From: Neptunomonas qingdaonensis
Lineage (GTDB): Bacteria > Pseudomonadota > Gammaproteobacteria > Pseudomonadales > Balneatricaceae
Assembly: GCF_900113275.1 (NCBI RefSeq)
Contig: NZ_FOOU01000010.1
Coordinates: 99,842 to 163,841, forward strand
Reading direction: 5' to 3'
Length of the DNA stretch: 64,000 nucleotides
Shown: positions 39,078-47,232 of the stretch, one piece after another
Layout: each line of letters begins with the position of its first letter
How positions within the stretch are numbered: position 1 is the first letter of the stretch
Translations under genes and position numbers: made by a program
The notes under the pieces: model-generated
What the model was told of the DNA's origin: nothing
The model's input: only the letters and a program-made list of their open reading frames with translations
Database searches by the model: none

Positions 39078-39116
39078 AAAAAAGGCACCTGACGGTTATA
39101 CCGCAGGTGCCTTTTT
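39078..39116. terminator. Bidirectional intrinsic terminator
   Basis: An 8-bp stem GGCACCTG (39084-39091) with CAGGTGCC (39104-39111), flanked by AAAAAA and TTTTT, separates the peroxiredoxin gene from the convergent yceI gene. Confidence 0.9.
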
Positions 39117-39165
39117 CATATTGAAGCTATTCTTACATTGAAGCAGTATTACAATGAAAGAATGA

Positions 39166-39744
39166 TTACTGTTTAACACCCTCAATAGACAGATTCAGGT
39201 AGAGTGTTTCAGACGCCGGCCCTAGGTTGTAATCGATGCCGAAATCTTTCAGTTTGATCTCGGTAGAGCCTTCAAAGCCTGTACGGAAACCACCCCAGGG
39301 ATCGTTGCCTTCACCTAATTTGCTGACATCAAGAACCACAGGCTTAGTCACGCCATGCAGTGTCAGGTCGCCAGTCAGAGAAGCCGAACCGTCACCGTTG
39401 TCACTGTATTGAGTACTAACAAATTTAGCCGTCGGAAATGTTTTAACATCCAGGAAGTCACCACTGCGAATGTGCTTATCACGTTCTGCATGGTTTGAAT
39501 CGATACTCGATGTATCAATATCAACAGTGACACTGGAGTCGTTTGGCTGCTCTGGATCGTAGCTGAATTGGCCTTCAAATGTATTGAACCGACCGGTTAC
39601 CAAGCCAATACCTAAGTGACTAATGCGAAACTCAATAGATGCATGAGCGTTTTTGGTGTCAATCACGTAATCAGCTGCATACAAAGGTGAAGAAGCGAGT
39701 ACTAAGCTACCCAGCGCGACTGAAGTTTTTAGAAATGTGTTCAT
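39166..39744 (-). CDS. YceI-family periplasmic lipid-binding-like protein
   Basis: This 192-residue protein has a Sec signal peptide (cleaved near SSPLYAADYV). Its YceI lipocalin-like barrel shows HASIEFRISHLGIGLVTG near 35, SGDFLDVKTFPTAKFVST near 92 and GDLTLHGVTKPVVLDV near 125. YceI proteins bind polyprenoid or fatty ligands. It overlaps the cytochrome b561 gene by 4 bases, a common pairing, suggesting a quinone-related periplasmic role. Confidence 0.93.
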   Translation of the reverse strand: MNTFLKTSVALGSLVLASSPLYAADYVIDTKNAHASIEFRISHLGIGLVTGRFNTFEGQFSYDPEQPNDSSVTVDIDTSSIDSNHAERDKHIRSGDFLDVKTFPTAKFVSTQYSDNGDGSASLTGDLTLHGVTKPVVLDVSKLGEGNDPWGGFRTGFEGSTEIKLKDFGIDYNLGPASETLYLNLSIEGVKQ

Positions 39745-40310
39745 GAATTCTCCTTGGTGCCCAACATTCTTTTGAGTGTTGAGTCTTTGTCGATAAAGTG
39801 ATGTTTAAGAGCAGCGATAGCATGTAAAGCCGCTAAGGAAATAAGTGATGTCGCCACAATGAAGTGGATCTCACCGGCAACATCTTCTTGATTTTCAACA
39901 AGTTCAGGTAAAGCCGGTACGCTGAACCAGTTGAAGACGCTAATAGCGCGGCCATCAGCGGTAGAAATAAGATAACCCGAGGCTAAAACAGCTATCAGCA
40001 AGAGATATAAACCGATATGCCCCAGCTTTGACAGCCGTTTGATGAGAGCTGAGTGGGAGCTTATAGGCACAGGTTGGGGGTTGATTGCTCGCCAAATAAG
40101 TCGAATCGCCAAAGTAATAGCAATCAGAATACCGATACTCTTATGCCAGTTGGGTACTATTTGATATTCCGGATCGTAGTATGTCAGCGAATCGATATAT
40201 AAACCTAGCGGATACATGCCGATAATAGCCAGTGCAATTAACCAATGAAGTCCAATAGCACCCCAGCCATAATGGTTTGATTGGTTGCGTAACCCTTTGA
40301 CTAGCGCCAT
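39741..40310 (-). CDS. Cytochrome b561-family protein
   Basis: This 189-residue membrane protein has four predicted helices and conserved histidines (GLHWLIALAIIGMYPLG, NWHKSIGILIAITLAIR, GLYLLLIAVLASGYL, IHFIVATSLISLAALHAIAA) suited to ligate two b haems. It is the prokaryotic b561 (CybB-like) form that oxidises quinol and exchanges electrons in the membrane. Encoded first in a two-gene operon with yceI. Confidence 0.92.
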   Translation of the reverse strand: MALVKGLRNQSNHYGWGAIGLHWLIALAIIGMYPLGLYIDSLTYYDPEYQIVPNWHKSIGILIAITLAIRLIWRAINPQPVPISSHSALIKRLSKLGHIGLYLLLIAVLASGYLISTADGRAISVFNWFSVPALPELVENQEDVAGEIHFIVATSLISLAALHAIAALKHHFIDKDSTLKRMLGTKENS

Positions 40311-40472
40311 CTTTTTCCTAATCCTTACTGATGAAAATTGTACTGTCCGTTAGCAATACTCGGACTCTCATAGGTGACTTAAGTTCTGTATACCGTGCTT
40401 TTTTGTCGATCTTTATTAAAAGCTTTTGATGGGCACAGTGTAATGGCACATAATGAATTCATCTAATGCATT

Positions 40473-41423
40473 ATGGTGATGTTTGCTATGCGTAAAGTGA
40501 ATTTAAGGTCGGTTGACCTTAATCTTTTGGTGGTGTTGGAAGCATTGCTCGAAGAAAAGCAGGTAACAAAGGCCGCAGAGCGATTGCATATGAGCCAGCC
40601 TGCTGTCAGCAGAGCGCTACAAAGGCTACGCAGTATGTTTGCTGATCCATTGTTGGTAAGAAGTGCCGAAGGCTATGACTTATCCGTGCGGGCAGGGCAG
40701 ATTATCGGTGATCTTAAAAGCCTGTTACATAGCGTTAGCCAGATCATCTCTGAAACCGAATTCAGCCCGCAAACTTCCAAACAGACCGTTAAAATTGCCG
40801 GGCCCGATCTGGAAACAGCGCTGTATGTGCCCGATCTGCTCGCGATCATGAGACAAGAAGCGCCCGAAATGAGGGTAGAGCTTGATTCAAGGCCGGCCGA
40901 CTATTTTGAGATGCTCTCACGAGGTGATATCCACTTTGCCATTTCCGGTGTTGCTCCGCAGACAGCGGAAGATCAATTTCATAGAGCAATACTGGATGTG
41001 ACTGATACAGCGCTGATGATGGGGGCGCATCACCCGTTGGCAGACAACCCGATAACTCTGGATGCATACCTGGCCGCTCGGCATGGCTTCGTTTCGATTA
41101 CCGGAAAGGGGCCGGCTATGATGGATAGCCGCCTGCGGGAGATGGGAAAAAAGCGTAATACGGTATTGCGCTTAAGTAGCTTTATGTCGGTAGCCGACTT
41201 TTGTGAAAAAACAGACCTGATCTTTATGCTGCCGATCAATCTCATCCAGAAAATTTCATTAGGCAGGGCTGTCGTGACCTGCGCATTGCCGCCAGAATTA
41301 AAAGCAGATCCCTTACCTTTTTACCTGTATTGGCACGCCAGAGATCACCACGACGGCATGCATCGCTGGATAAAAAACGCAATATTGCAGCATGCCGGGC
41401 AGCACTCTGTATATAAAGTGTGA
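40473..41423 (+). CDS. LysR-family transcriptional regulator
   Basis: A regulator of about 311-316 residues. The helix-turn-helix stretch VTKAAERLHMSQPAVSRALQ (near 32-51) and DPLLVRSAEGYDLSVRAG are standard LysR features, followed by the substrate-binding domain. The start could be ATG at 40473 or 40488. It is the last chromosomal gene before ffs and the transposon. The target genes are unknown; the divergent yceI-b561 pair is a candidate. Confidence 0.9.
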   Translation: MVMFAMRKVNLRSVDLNLLVVLEALLEEKQVTKAAERLHMSQPAVSRALQRLRSMFADPLLVRSAEGYDLSVRAGQIIGDLKSLLHSVSQIISETEFSPQTSKQTVKIAGPDLETALYVPDLLAIMRQEAPEMRVELDSRPADYFEMLSRGDIHFAISGVAPQTAEDQFHRAILDVTDTALMMGAHHPLADNPITLDAYLAARHGFVSITGKGPAMMDSRLREMGKKRNTVLRLSSFMSVADFCEKTDLIFMLPINLIQKISLGRAVVTCALPPELKADPLPFYLYWHARDHHDGMHRWIKNAILQHAGQHSVYKV

Positions 41424-41461
41424 GATAGAAATCAGAAATATTGGAAAAACACGACTTTATT

Positions 41462-41489
41462 TTGCAATACAAAAACAGGCTGGTATACT
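41462..41489 (+). promoter_or_regulatory. Promoter of ffs
   Basis: A -35 TTGCAA (41462-41467) and a -10 TATACT (41484-41489) with a 16-bp spacer lie about 40 bases before mature 4.5S RNA, followed by a GC-rich discriminator (GCGCGCC) typical of stable-RNA promoters. Confidence 0.7.
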
Positions 41490-41529
41490 GCGCGCCTGTT
41501 CTGCAAAGAACAGGAAGAACGGCCTGCTA

Positions 41530-41641
41530 TGGTAGCTCTGCCGGTCCTCTCGCAATGATAAACCGTGAATCTGGTCAGGCCTGGAAGGGAGCAGCCACAG
41601 CGGTCGATTCGTGTGCCGGGATGTGGCTGGTGGAGCTATCA
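41530..41641 (+). ncRNA. ffs: Bacterial small SRP RNA (4.5S RNA)
   Basis: The conserved apical loop is unmistakable: GGTCAGGCCTGGAAGGGAGC around 41573-41592, then GCAGCC, and the 3' side GTGTGCCGGGATGTGGCTGG (41611-41630). The terminal helix pairs GGTAGCTC (41531-41538) with GAGCTATC (41633-41640). Length is about 112 bases, as in E. coli. The RNA binds Ffh for cotranslational membrane targeting. The gene is intact, but a transposon begins about 15 bases past its 3' end, so the native terminator has been moved away. Confidence 0.95.
41577..41608 (+). other. Attachment protospacer inside ffs for the RNA-guided transposon
   Basis: This 32-base stretch within ffs is matched by the last CRISPR spacer (62018-62050) with mismatches only at positions 4, 12, 13, 18, 24 and 30 in the first 32. 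The two bases before it are TC, so C at -1 suits the relaxed type I-F3 PAM. The transposon end lies 47-49 bases downstream, the expected insertion distance. Confidence 0.88.
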
Positions 41642-41655
41642 CCATACACCTTAAA

Positions 41656-41750
41656 TGTGTCGTTTTCAGCATAAGTTTGCATAAGATCCACATAAGTCTG
41701 CATAAAGTCCATATAAGTTTGCATAATTTGCACAAAAAGCCTGCATAAGG
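41656..41750 (+). repeat. Transposon right end with TnsB-type binding repeats
   Basis: After the terminal TGT, a 16-base motif like CATAAGTTTGCATAAG occurs at 41670-41685, 41691-41706 and 41712-41727, exactly 21 bases apart. A half copy, TGCATAAG, lies at 41742-41749. Phased repeats of two helical turns are characteristic of TnsB sites at Tn7-like ends. The array lies between ffs and tnsA, consistent with the right (tns-proximal) end facing the attachment site. Confidence 0.85.
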
Positions 41751-41790
41751 TATATTTTTGTAGTAATACTACGAAGATGGTGGCAATGCT

Positions 41791-42411
41791 ATGTATCGAC
41801 GTAATCTTAAACATTCCCGCGTAAAAAACCTTTTTAAGTTTGCCAGTCTTAAAATTGATGACGTCATTACCGTTGAATCCGGCTTAGAGTTCGACGCCTG
41901 CTTTCACTTTGAGTATTCACCCGATGTTATTTCTTTCGACAGTCAACCGGAAGGTTTCTACTATAGTTTTTTGGGTAAAGAGCTGCCTTATACCCCTGAC
42001 TTCGTTGTCGTTGATAAAGTAAACGGAGCACGCTTTATTGAAGTTAAACCTGTTGCTAAAGCAGCTAATACTGATTTTAGAGCAAAGTTTATATGCCGTC
42101 AGGAACGGGCGGCGGCACTGGGTATTCCGGTGATATTAGTGACTGAGCGCCAGATCCGCCTAAATCCTATTTTGAATAACCTTAAATTATTACATCGCTA
42201 TGCAGGCCTCCAATCATTTACGGAGCTGCACTTTGCTATTTTAGAGCTAGTTAAAAAGTCAGGTATCGTTAGTGTTCGCAACTTGATATCTAGCACTCAG
42301 GCTATAGAAGGTGATGTGCTTGCTTCCACGGTAACCTGGCTCTCTTTAGGGCGGTTGAAAACAGATTTATCCTCATCTGATTTAGGGTTAGATTCTGTGG
42401 TTTGGTGCTAG
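41791..42411 (+). CDS. tnsA: TnsA, transposon endonuclease
   Basis: This 206-residue endonuclease cuts the 5' ends of the transposon so that movement is cut-and-paste. The restriction-enzyme-like core is visible: ESGLEFDACFHFEY (Glu/Asp near residue 35), LPYTPDFVVV (catalytic Asp) and FIEVKPV (Lys), followed by a C-terminal winged-helix-like part that contacts TnsC. It overlaps the tnsB frame, as in other I-F3 elements where TnsA and TnsB are separate. The gene is the first after the right end. Confidence 0.93.
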   Translation: MYRRNLKHSRVKNLFKFASLKIDDVITVESGLEFDACFHFEYSPDVISFDSQPEGFYYSFLGKELPYTPDFVVVDKVNGARFIEVKPVAKAANTDFRAKFICRQERAAALGIPVILVTERQIRLNPILNNLKLLHRYAGLQSFTELHFAILELVKKSGIVSVRNLISSTQAIEGDVLASTVTWLSLGRLKTDLSSSDLGLDSVVWC

Positions 42412-42413
42412 AT

Positions 42414-44300
42414 ATGGCCACGCCAGATCTGTTATCAAAGAGTTCTGGTTTATTTGAAGATGAATTCTCTCCGAATGAACCTGAAATCCCTTTTTTTGAA
42501 GAACCCTCTGCAGAAATATTTCCGCGTGATTTAAAAACTTATCCAGCTGAGCTGCGCGATGAAGCCCTTAGGCGCTTAGCTTATATTCAGTGGGTTGGAA
42601 AAAGGCTTGAAGGTGGCTGGACTGAGAAAAATCTAACGCCATTGTTACATGTGGTTGGAGATAAATTACTAGCGCCGTTGCCTTCATGGCGCACACTTGC
42701 CGGTTGGCGAAAACTATATGTATCTTCAGGTCGTTCTGTTGAAGCGCTAATTCCTAAACACCACAAGAAAGGTAACCGTCTTGAGCAAAATACAGGTGAT
42801 GACCTTTATTACTGGCAGGCGGTTAATCAAAAGTATTTACGTCCAGAACGTCCCTCAATCGCGTCAGTGTATGAATACTATAGAGACCTTATCACGCTGG
42901 CGAATAAGGGCGTAGTTCAAGGGAAAGTAATGCACGTTAGTCGCAGCGGATTTTACAATCGAATCAATAAGCTACCACCCTATGATGTCGCACTTAAACG
43001 TTATGGTAAACAATATGCAGATCGAAAATATCGTCCTGTAGGCGCTCATATTACCCTCACGCGAGTGATGGAGAGAGTTGAAATAGACCACACGCCCTTG
43101 GATCTTATCTTATTAGATGATGAATTGAATATTCCACTGGGTAGACCGTATTTAACCCTGCTCATCGATAGCTACAGCCATTGTGTTGTGGGCTTCTATC
43201 TGGGGTATCGCGAACCTAGTTATGATTCAGTTTGTAAGGCGCTATTAAATGCTTGTTTGGACAAAAGCTATGTAAAAAAACAGTATCCTCATATCCAGCA
43301 TGACTGGGAATGCTCAGGAAAAATTGAAACGCTGGTTGTCGATAATGGTGCAGAATTTTGGAGTAAAAATTTAGATCAGCTATGCCGAGTAGTTGTGAGT
43401 GATATCCAGTACAACCCTGTAGCTCACCCTTGGCTCAAACCGTTGGTAGAGCGGTTTTTTGGAACTGTTAACAAAAAGCTTCTGGTCTCAATACCGGGAA
43501 AAACATTCTCTAAAATAGATGATTTAAAGGACTACAACCCTAAAAAAGACGCCGTCATGCGCTTTTCAGCCTTCATAGATGTGTTTTATAAGTGGATTAT
43601 TGATGTTTATCATCGCTCTGCTAATGCCCGCGAGACGCACATTCCTTATTTGTCGTGGCAAATCGGCGTTTCTGAATTCCCTCCCGCTCAATATACGGGA
43701 GAAACAGCAGAGCGACTCATTATTGAATTAGGCCAAACTTTTGAGCTTGTTCTACGAAAAGGAGGCTTACATCTTAAAGGGATTCATTATGAAAATGATG
43801 AACTGGTGGAATACAGGCGCAGTACATCACTACCGTCGGGAAAGAAGAGCCTAAAGCTCCTAGTGAAGCTAAACCCTATGGATATGAGTTGCATCTATGT
43901 GTATCTGAAAGATCAAGATCGCTATATTAAAGTCCCTAGCGTAGATCCGGATAACTACACACAAGGATTAACATTACTTCAACATCAGACCAACAAGAGG
44001 TTGATTCGCTATCAAACCCGTCGGCACGTCGATATGGAAAGCTTAGCTGAAGCCAGACAGTATATAGAGCAGCGGGTACAGGAAGAGGTCGATAATATTC
44101 AAAGACGGCCAAAGAGACCAAGCAAAAGCATTGGCGGTATGAAAAGCTTAGCCAAGCATCAAAATGTTGGTAGCGATTCAGTATCCTCGGTTGTTCCCAG
44201 CAAAGTGCCAATGAATGAAAAAGTAGAAAACCAAAAGCCTGAATCTGACGATTTACTCGACAACTGGGACGATATGGTCTCGGATCTGGATCCTTATTAA
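42414..44300 (+). CDS. tnsB: TnsB, DDE transposase
   Basis: This protein of about 628 residues is a retroviral-integrase-type transposase that joins the 3' ends to target DNA. The DDE residues lie in VEIDHTPLDL (near 225), LVVDNGAEFW (near 310) and LVERFFGTVN (near 345). N-terminal helical domains bind the end repeats. The C-terminal tail (LDNWDDMVSDLDPY) probably contacts TnsC. The start is ATG 42414 just after the TnsA stop (a TTG at 42402 is possible). Its stop overlaps the tnsC start (TAATG). Confidence 0.94.
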   Translation: MATPDLLSKSSGLFEDEFSPNEPEIPFFEEPSAEIFPRDLKTYPAELRDEALRRLAYIQWVGKRLEGGWTEKNLTPLLHVVGDKLLAPLPSWRTLAGWRKLYVSSGRSVEALIPKHHKKGNRLEQNTGDDLYYWQAVNQKYLRPERPSIASVYEYYRDLITLANKGVVQGKVMHVSRSGFYNRINKLPPYDVALKRYGKQYADRKYRPVGAHITLTRVMERVEIDHTPLDLILLDDELNIPLGRPYLTLLIDSYSHCVVGFYLGYREPSYDSVCKALLNACLDKSYVKKQYPHIQHDWECSGKIETLVVDNGAEFWSKNLDQLCRVVVSDIQYNPVAHPWLKPLVERFFGTVNKKLLVSIPGKTFSKIDDLKDYNPKKDAVMRFSAFIDVFYKWIIDVYHRSANARETHIPYLSWQIGVSEFPPAQYTGETAERLIIELGQTFELVLRKGGLHLKGIHYENDELVEYRRSTSLPSGKKSLKLLVKLNPMDMSCIYVYLKDQDRYIKVPSVDPDNYTQGLTLLQHQTNKRLIRYQTRRHVDMESLAEARQYIEQRVQEEVDNIQRRPKRPSKSIGGMKSLAKHQNVGSDSVSSVVPSKVPMNEKVENQKPESDDLLDNWDDMVSDLDPY

Positions 44301-45307
44301 TGATCACTCTCAGCGAAGAGCAGACAAGCCGCTTACTCGCGTTCAACGACTGCTTTGTTGAACATCCGGCCCTAACAACCATCATCGAAGATTTTGAGCG
44401 CTTACGTTTCAACCGAACTCTGGGGGGAGAGCAGCAGAGTATGCTCATTACAGGTGATACGGGCTCAGGCAAAACTCAGCTTATCAATCACTACAGTAAG
44501 CGTTTCTTTAGTCAGCAACGGCGTAACGTGTTAACAAAGCCTATTCTGGTGAGTCGTATCCCAAGCAAGTTAACGCTTGAGCATACAATCATTCAACTAT
44601 TGATGGACTTAGGGCAGTTTGGGACAGAATATCGTACAGGACGTAGTCATGAGTTAGGGCTCACGGAATCGCTCGTGCGATGTTTGCAGCTGTGTGAGAC
44701 AGAGCTGATTATTATTAACGAATTCCAAGAATTGATTGAATTCAAGACAGCCCAATACCGGCAGTTAATCGCTAATCGTCTGAAATATATCACTGAAGAA
44801 ACGAAAATTCCCATTGTGTTAGTCGGTATGCCCTGGGCTGAATTGATCGCAGAAGAGCCGCAGTGGGCTTCTCGATTGATTTGCAGGCGCCAAATACCTT
44901 ATTTTAAATTATCGGAAGGGCCAGAGGACTTCGTGCGATTCTTAAAAGGTTTAGCCATACGAATGCCTTTTGATCTACCTCCAAAGTTAGAAGAAAAACA
45001 TACAACGCTAGCGCTATTTGCAGCCTGCAGAGGCGAGGTTCGTAAGCTAAAGCACTTATTGAATGAGGCGGTTAAAATGGCACTTTTTGACGGTGCTAAA
45101 ACTTTGACCAAAGAGCATCTAGCCAATGCCTATCAGCTTTTTTATCCAAGCCTGCTAAATCCCTTTCTGCAAACGATCAATGACCTAAAATTCGCAGAGG
45201 TTGCTAGTTATTCACGTTACGACCCGAATGCAATTTCTGTTGATGAAGCCCTGATTGCTACAAGATTTACGGATCAAATGTCATTGACCCAGTTGTTAAA
45301 AAAGTAG
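44300..45307 (+). CDS. tnsC: TnsC, AAA+ transposition regulator
   Basis: This 335-residue AAA+ ATPase links the target-selecting TniQ-Cascade to TnsA-TnsB. Walker A is ITGDTGSGKTQLINHY (near residues 50-65). Walker B is ELIIINEFQELIEF (near 128-141). The arginine-finger and sensor regions (VLVGMPWAELIAEEPQWASR) are also seen. Length agrees with I-F3 TnsC. It shares an ATG/TAA overlap with tnsB, so the three genes form one operon. The cargo begins right after it. Confidence 0.94.
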   Translation: MITLSEEQTSRLLAFNDCFVEHPALTTIIEDFERLRFNRTLGGEQQSMLITGDTGSGKTQLINHYSKRFFSQQRRNVLTKPILVSRIPSKLTLEHTIIQLLMDLGQFGTEYRTGRSHELGLTESLVRCLQLCETELIIINEFQELIEFKTAQYRQLIANRLKYITEETKIPIVLVGMPWAELIAEEPQWASRLICRRQIPYFKLSEGPEDFVRFLKGLAIRMPFDLPPKLEEKHTTLALFAACRGEVRKLKHLLNEAVKMALFDGAKTLTKEHLANAYQLFYPSLLNPFLQTINDLKFAEVASYSRYDPNAISVDEALIATRFTDQMSLTQLLKK

Positions 45308-45677
45308 TTTATTCAGTCCAATGCAAAGAAGAAATGTTGACTACCTCGAAGATCCAAGAAGCACAAAAACTGGCGTGGCAGTGGACAGAAGAGCACTAAC
45401 ACAATTTTAATGAAGGCAGAAAACCCGTACTCCAAAGCAGCTTTTTGTGTCTAAAATTCCTGATACTGGATGGAGATAGAGTGTGTCAAACGGGACCGGT
45501 CGCGGCTGTGCGCGGCTAGGACGAAGTGACCCATCCGCGCCGCAGATGTCGCTGAGTCATACGCTCGACCACCACGCGGCGCGAGGAACTTGAGATGACA
45601 CATCACACAATACCACACCACCACCCGCACAGTGACACACCAATAAGGGACACTTCCCGCCACGACATCGTCCATGA
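45308..45677. pseudogene. Remnant of an IS3-like transposase and GC-rich junk
   Basis: Around 45344-45400 one frame reads TSKIQEAQKLAWQWTEEH then stop, resembling the C-terminal stretch of IS3-family OrfB. The rest of this interval (45470-45677) is much more GC-rich than its neighbours and carries no supported gene. It is a scar of older insertions at the tnsC-cargo boundary. Confidence 0.5.
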
Positions 45678-46192
45678 AATGCGCCTGTTCTCGCGCACCG
45701 GCGGGCGTTTGTATTTAACCAAAGCCGAGCGTCACGCCTTTTTATGTGCGGCCCAAGACGAGTAGCCCGCGCGGGTCTTGTTTTGCCAGATGCTGCACGA
45801 TACCGGCTGTCATCCTTCGAAAGCACGGGAAATCATCGCCAACGGGTCTTATGGGCAGACGGGCGATCGTCTTTCGGACTCTCAATAAATGCACACACGA
45901 CTGGCGAGGGCGTGAAAAATTGCCCGAATTTCGTGCGGTACCGGTATCGTGACGCTTATTGGATTGGCTGGATCGCGTCTTTAATATTCGTCAGCGTCAA
46001 AAAGGTCCGGGCCGGTATTCACTGCGAACAAGCAATCGGCTAAGGCTTGCATCATGCCTACGGGGTCGCCATGATGACAGCGACGAACCGGTCCCGATTA
46101 ACTTGTTAGCCAAAGCGATGGGGCACAGTTCAACCAAGACCACCGAAATCTTCCTTCTCGCTACGGCGACGAAGAGCGGAATTTATTTTTAG
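45678..46192 (+). pseudogene. Decayed tyrosine recombinase (integrase) pseudogene
   Basis: In one frame 45678-45890 reads MRLFSRTGGRLYLTKAERH and onward, then a TAG at 45763-45765, then PARVLFCQMLHDTGCHPSKA, as in XerC/phage-type integrases. Farther on, other frames give FRTLNKCTHDWRGREKLPEF (45895-45950) and INLLAKAMGHSSTKTTEIF (46098-46155), the latter the conserved LGHSS-type box before the catalytic tyrosine. Stops and frameshifts show it is dead. GC content is higher than that of the cluster that follows. Confidence 0.8.
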
Positions 46193-46232
46193 CGGCTAGG
46201 GATGATGACTAGCTTACGCAAAGGGATAAGTA

Positions 46233-46448
46233 ATGGATAACCAAAAAGACAAAATCGTATTAACCGGCGAGGATGCGTTTGAAAACTTTTTAGCAGTGAA
46301 AGAGGTATGGAACGCCTATGCTGTGCAATACCTTGAAGCCGAAGTTGATTTTTCGGATGTGGATTTTTCACAGTACGGCACAGTCGATCATATAGGGTAT
46401 GATTTCTCAGGATACCTTTTCCCCAAGAAAGGAGACGTGTTTTTTTAG
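46233..46448 (+). CDS. Short protein, truncated pentapeptide-like
   Basis: A 71-residue frame starting MDNQKDKIVLTGEDAFENFL. The end contains VDFSDVDFSQY and HIGYDFSGYLFPKKG, which look like the opening of a pentapeptide-repeat protein (A(D/N)LXX-type turns) that stops early. It may be a truncated version of a longer cargo gene or a small gene in its own right. AAGGGATAAG precedes the ATG. Confidence 0.5.
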   Translation: MDNQKDKIVLTGEDAFENFLAVKEVWNAYAVQYLEAEVDFSDVDFSQYGTVDHIGYDFSGYLFPKKGDVFF

Positions 46449-46574
46449 TGCTTCTAGTTATATCTGGCTGCGCTCAAAAATTGGTAGAAAACTAGTGTTG
46501 TCCAGTTAACTGAAGAAATGGACATGTTTTTGGGAGTAATGACTGATTGTTATACCCTTGAATTTAAGAGTGAG

Positions 46575-47120
46575 TCAGTTAATTAACTCACCGCTTTTAT
46601 TTGCGAAAAGGTACAGCTCAGCTAAATCTTCTCGGCCATGAGCAGTGAAAGCAGAAACTACCTTAATTAAGCTGTCAGTTATAACTTTGGCGGTTTTTCC
46701 TGCACCAATAGGGTTCGTTGGACTGCAAATAGGCTCTACAATACCGTAACCGACAACCATATACATATGCGGATAAGGTAATTGTTCTTTTTTTAAGTGA
46801 GGATTTTTTATGTAAGTATCCCATCCACCTATAATGGTATAAGACTTTACTAATGCCCCAGCCTCTTCCATCAATTCGCGTTCAACAATATCCATAAGTT
46901 TTTCTCCCGGTTCTTTCTTTCCTCCTGGAATGTGAAGCCTACCTTCTTCGTCTATTATGTATAACCATTTATCTTCTACTTTAGGAATAATATATGCGTT
47001 ACCAATCAAGTTATCGTCAGGAGGATCAAAGAAGTTTTTAAATTGAGCTTTATGTCCTGGAGATTCTACTAAACGAAATAAATTTGGGTAATTTAGGTGC
47101 ATCTGCTCGACTGTATTCAT
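46575..47120 (-). CDS. Nudix hydrolase
   Basis: This 181-residue protein has a full Nudix box, GGKKEPGEKLMDIVERELME (then EAGAL), near residues 66-90, with the REXXEE glutamates that bind magnesium. Nudix enzymes cleave nucleoside diphosphates linked to another moiety; the substrate is unknown. It is the last gene of the leftward cargo cluster, separated from the preceding dioxygenase gene by 112 bases that contain a run of 15 G. Base composition is AT-rich, unlike the chromosome. Confidence 0.9.
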   Translation of the reverse strand: MNTVEQMHLNYPNLFRLVESPGHKAQFKNFFDPPDDNLIGNAYIIPKVEDKWLYIIDEEGRLHIPGGKKEPGEKLMDIVERELMEEAGALVKSYTIIGGWDTYIKNPHLKKEQLPYPHMYMVVGYGIVEPICSPTNPIGAGKTAKVITDSLIKVVSAFTAHGREDLAELYLFANKSGELIN

Positions 47121-47182
47121 TATTTATTGTTACCTAATTAGAGGTTAATTGGTAATCCACCCTTTTTTAACCGTTAATTTTC

Positions 47183-47197
47183 GGGGGGGGGGGGGGG
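47183..47197. repeat. Homopolymer tract of 15 G (C15 on the coding strand)
   Basis: A run of 15 G lies between the end of the dioxygenase gene (stop at 47233) and the Nudix start (47120). In an AT-rich region this is unexpected. It could vary in length by slippage and alter translation coupling or a read-through frame, or it may be a sequencing or assembly artefact. Confidence 0.85.
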
Positions 47198-47232
47198 CAA
47201 TTCTTGGGTTGGAAAATTCATCGCGAATTACA

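Noticed and set aside
45451..45826. Long minus-strand frames in the GC-rich stretch
   Set aside because: They are antisense to the integrase remnant; arginine-rich shadow frames are expected in GC-rich DNA.
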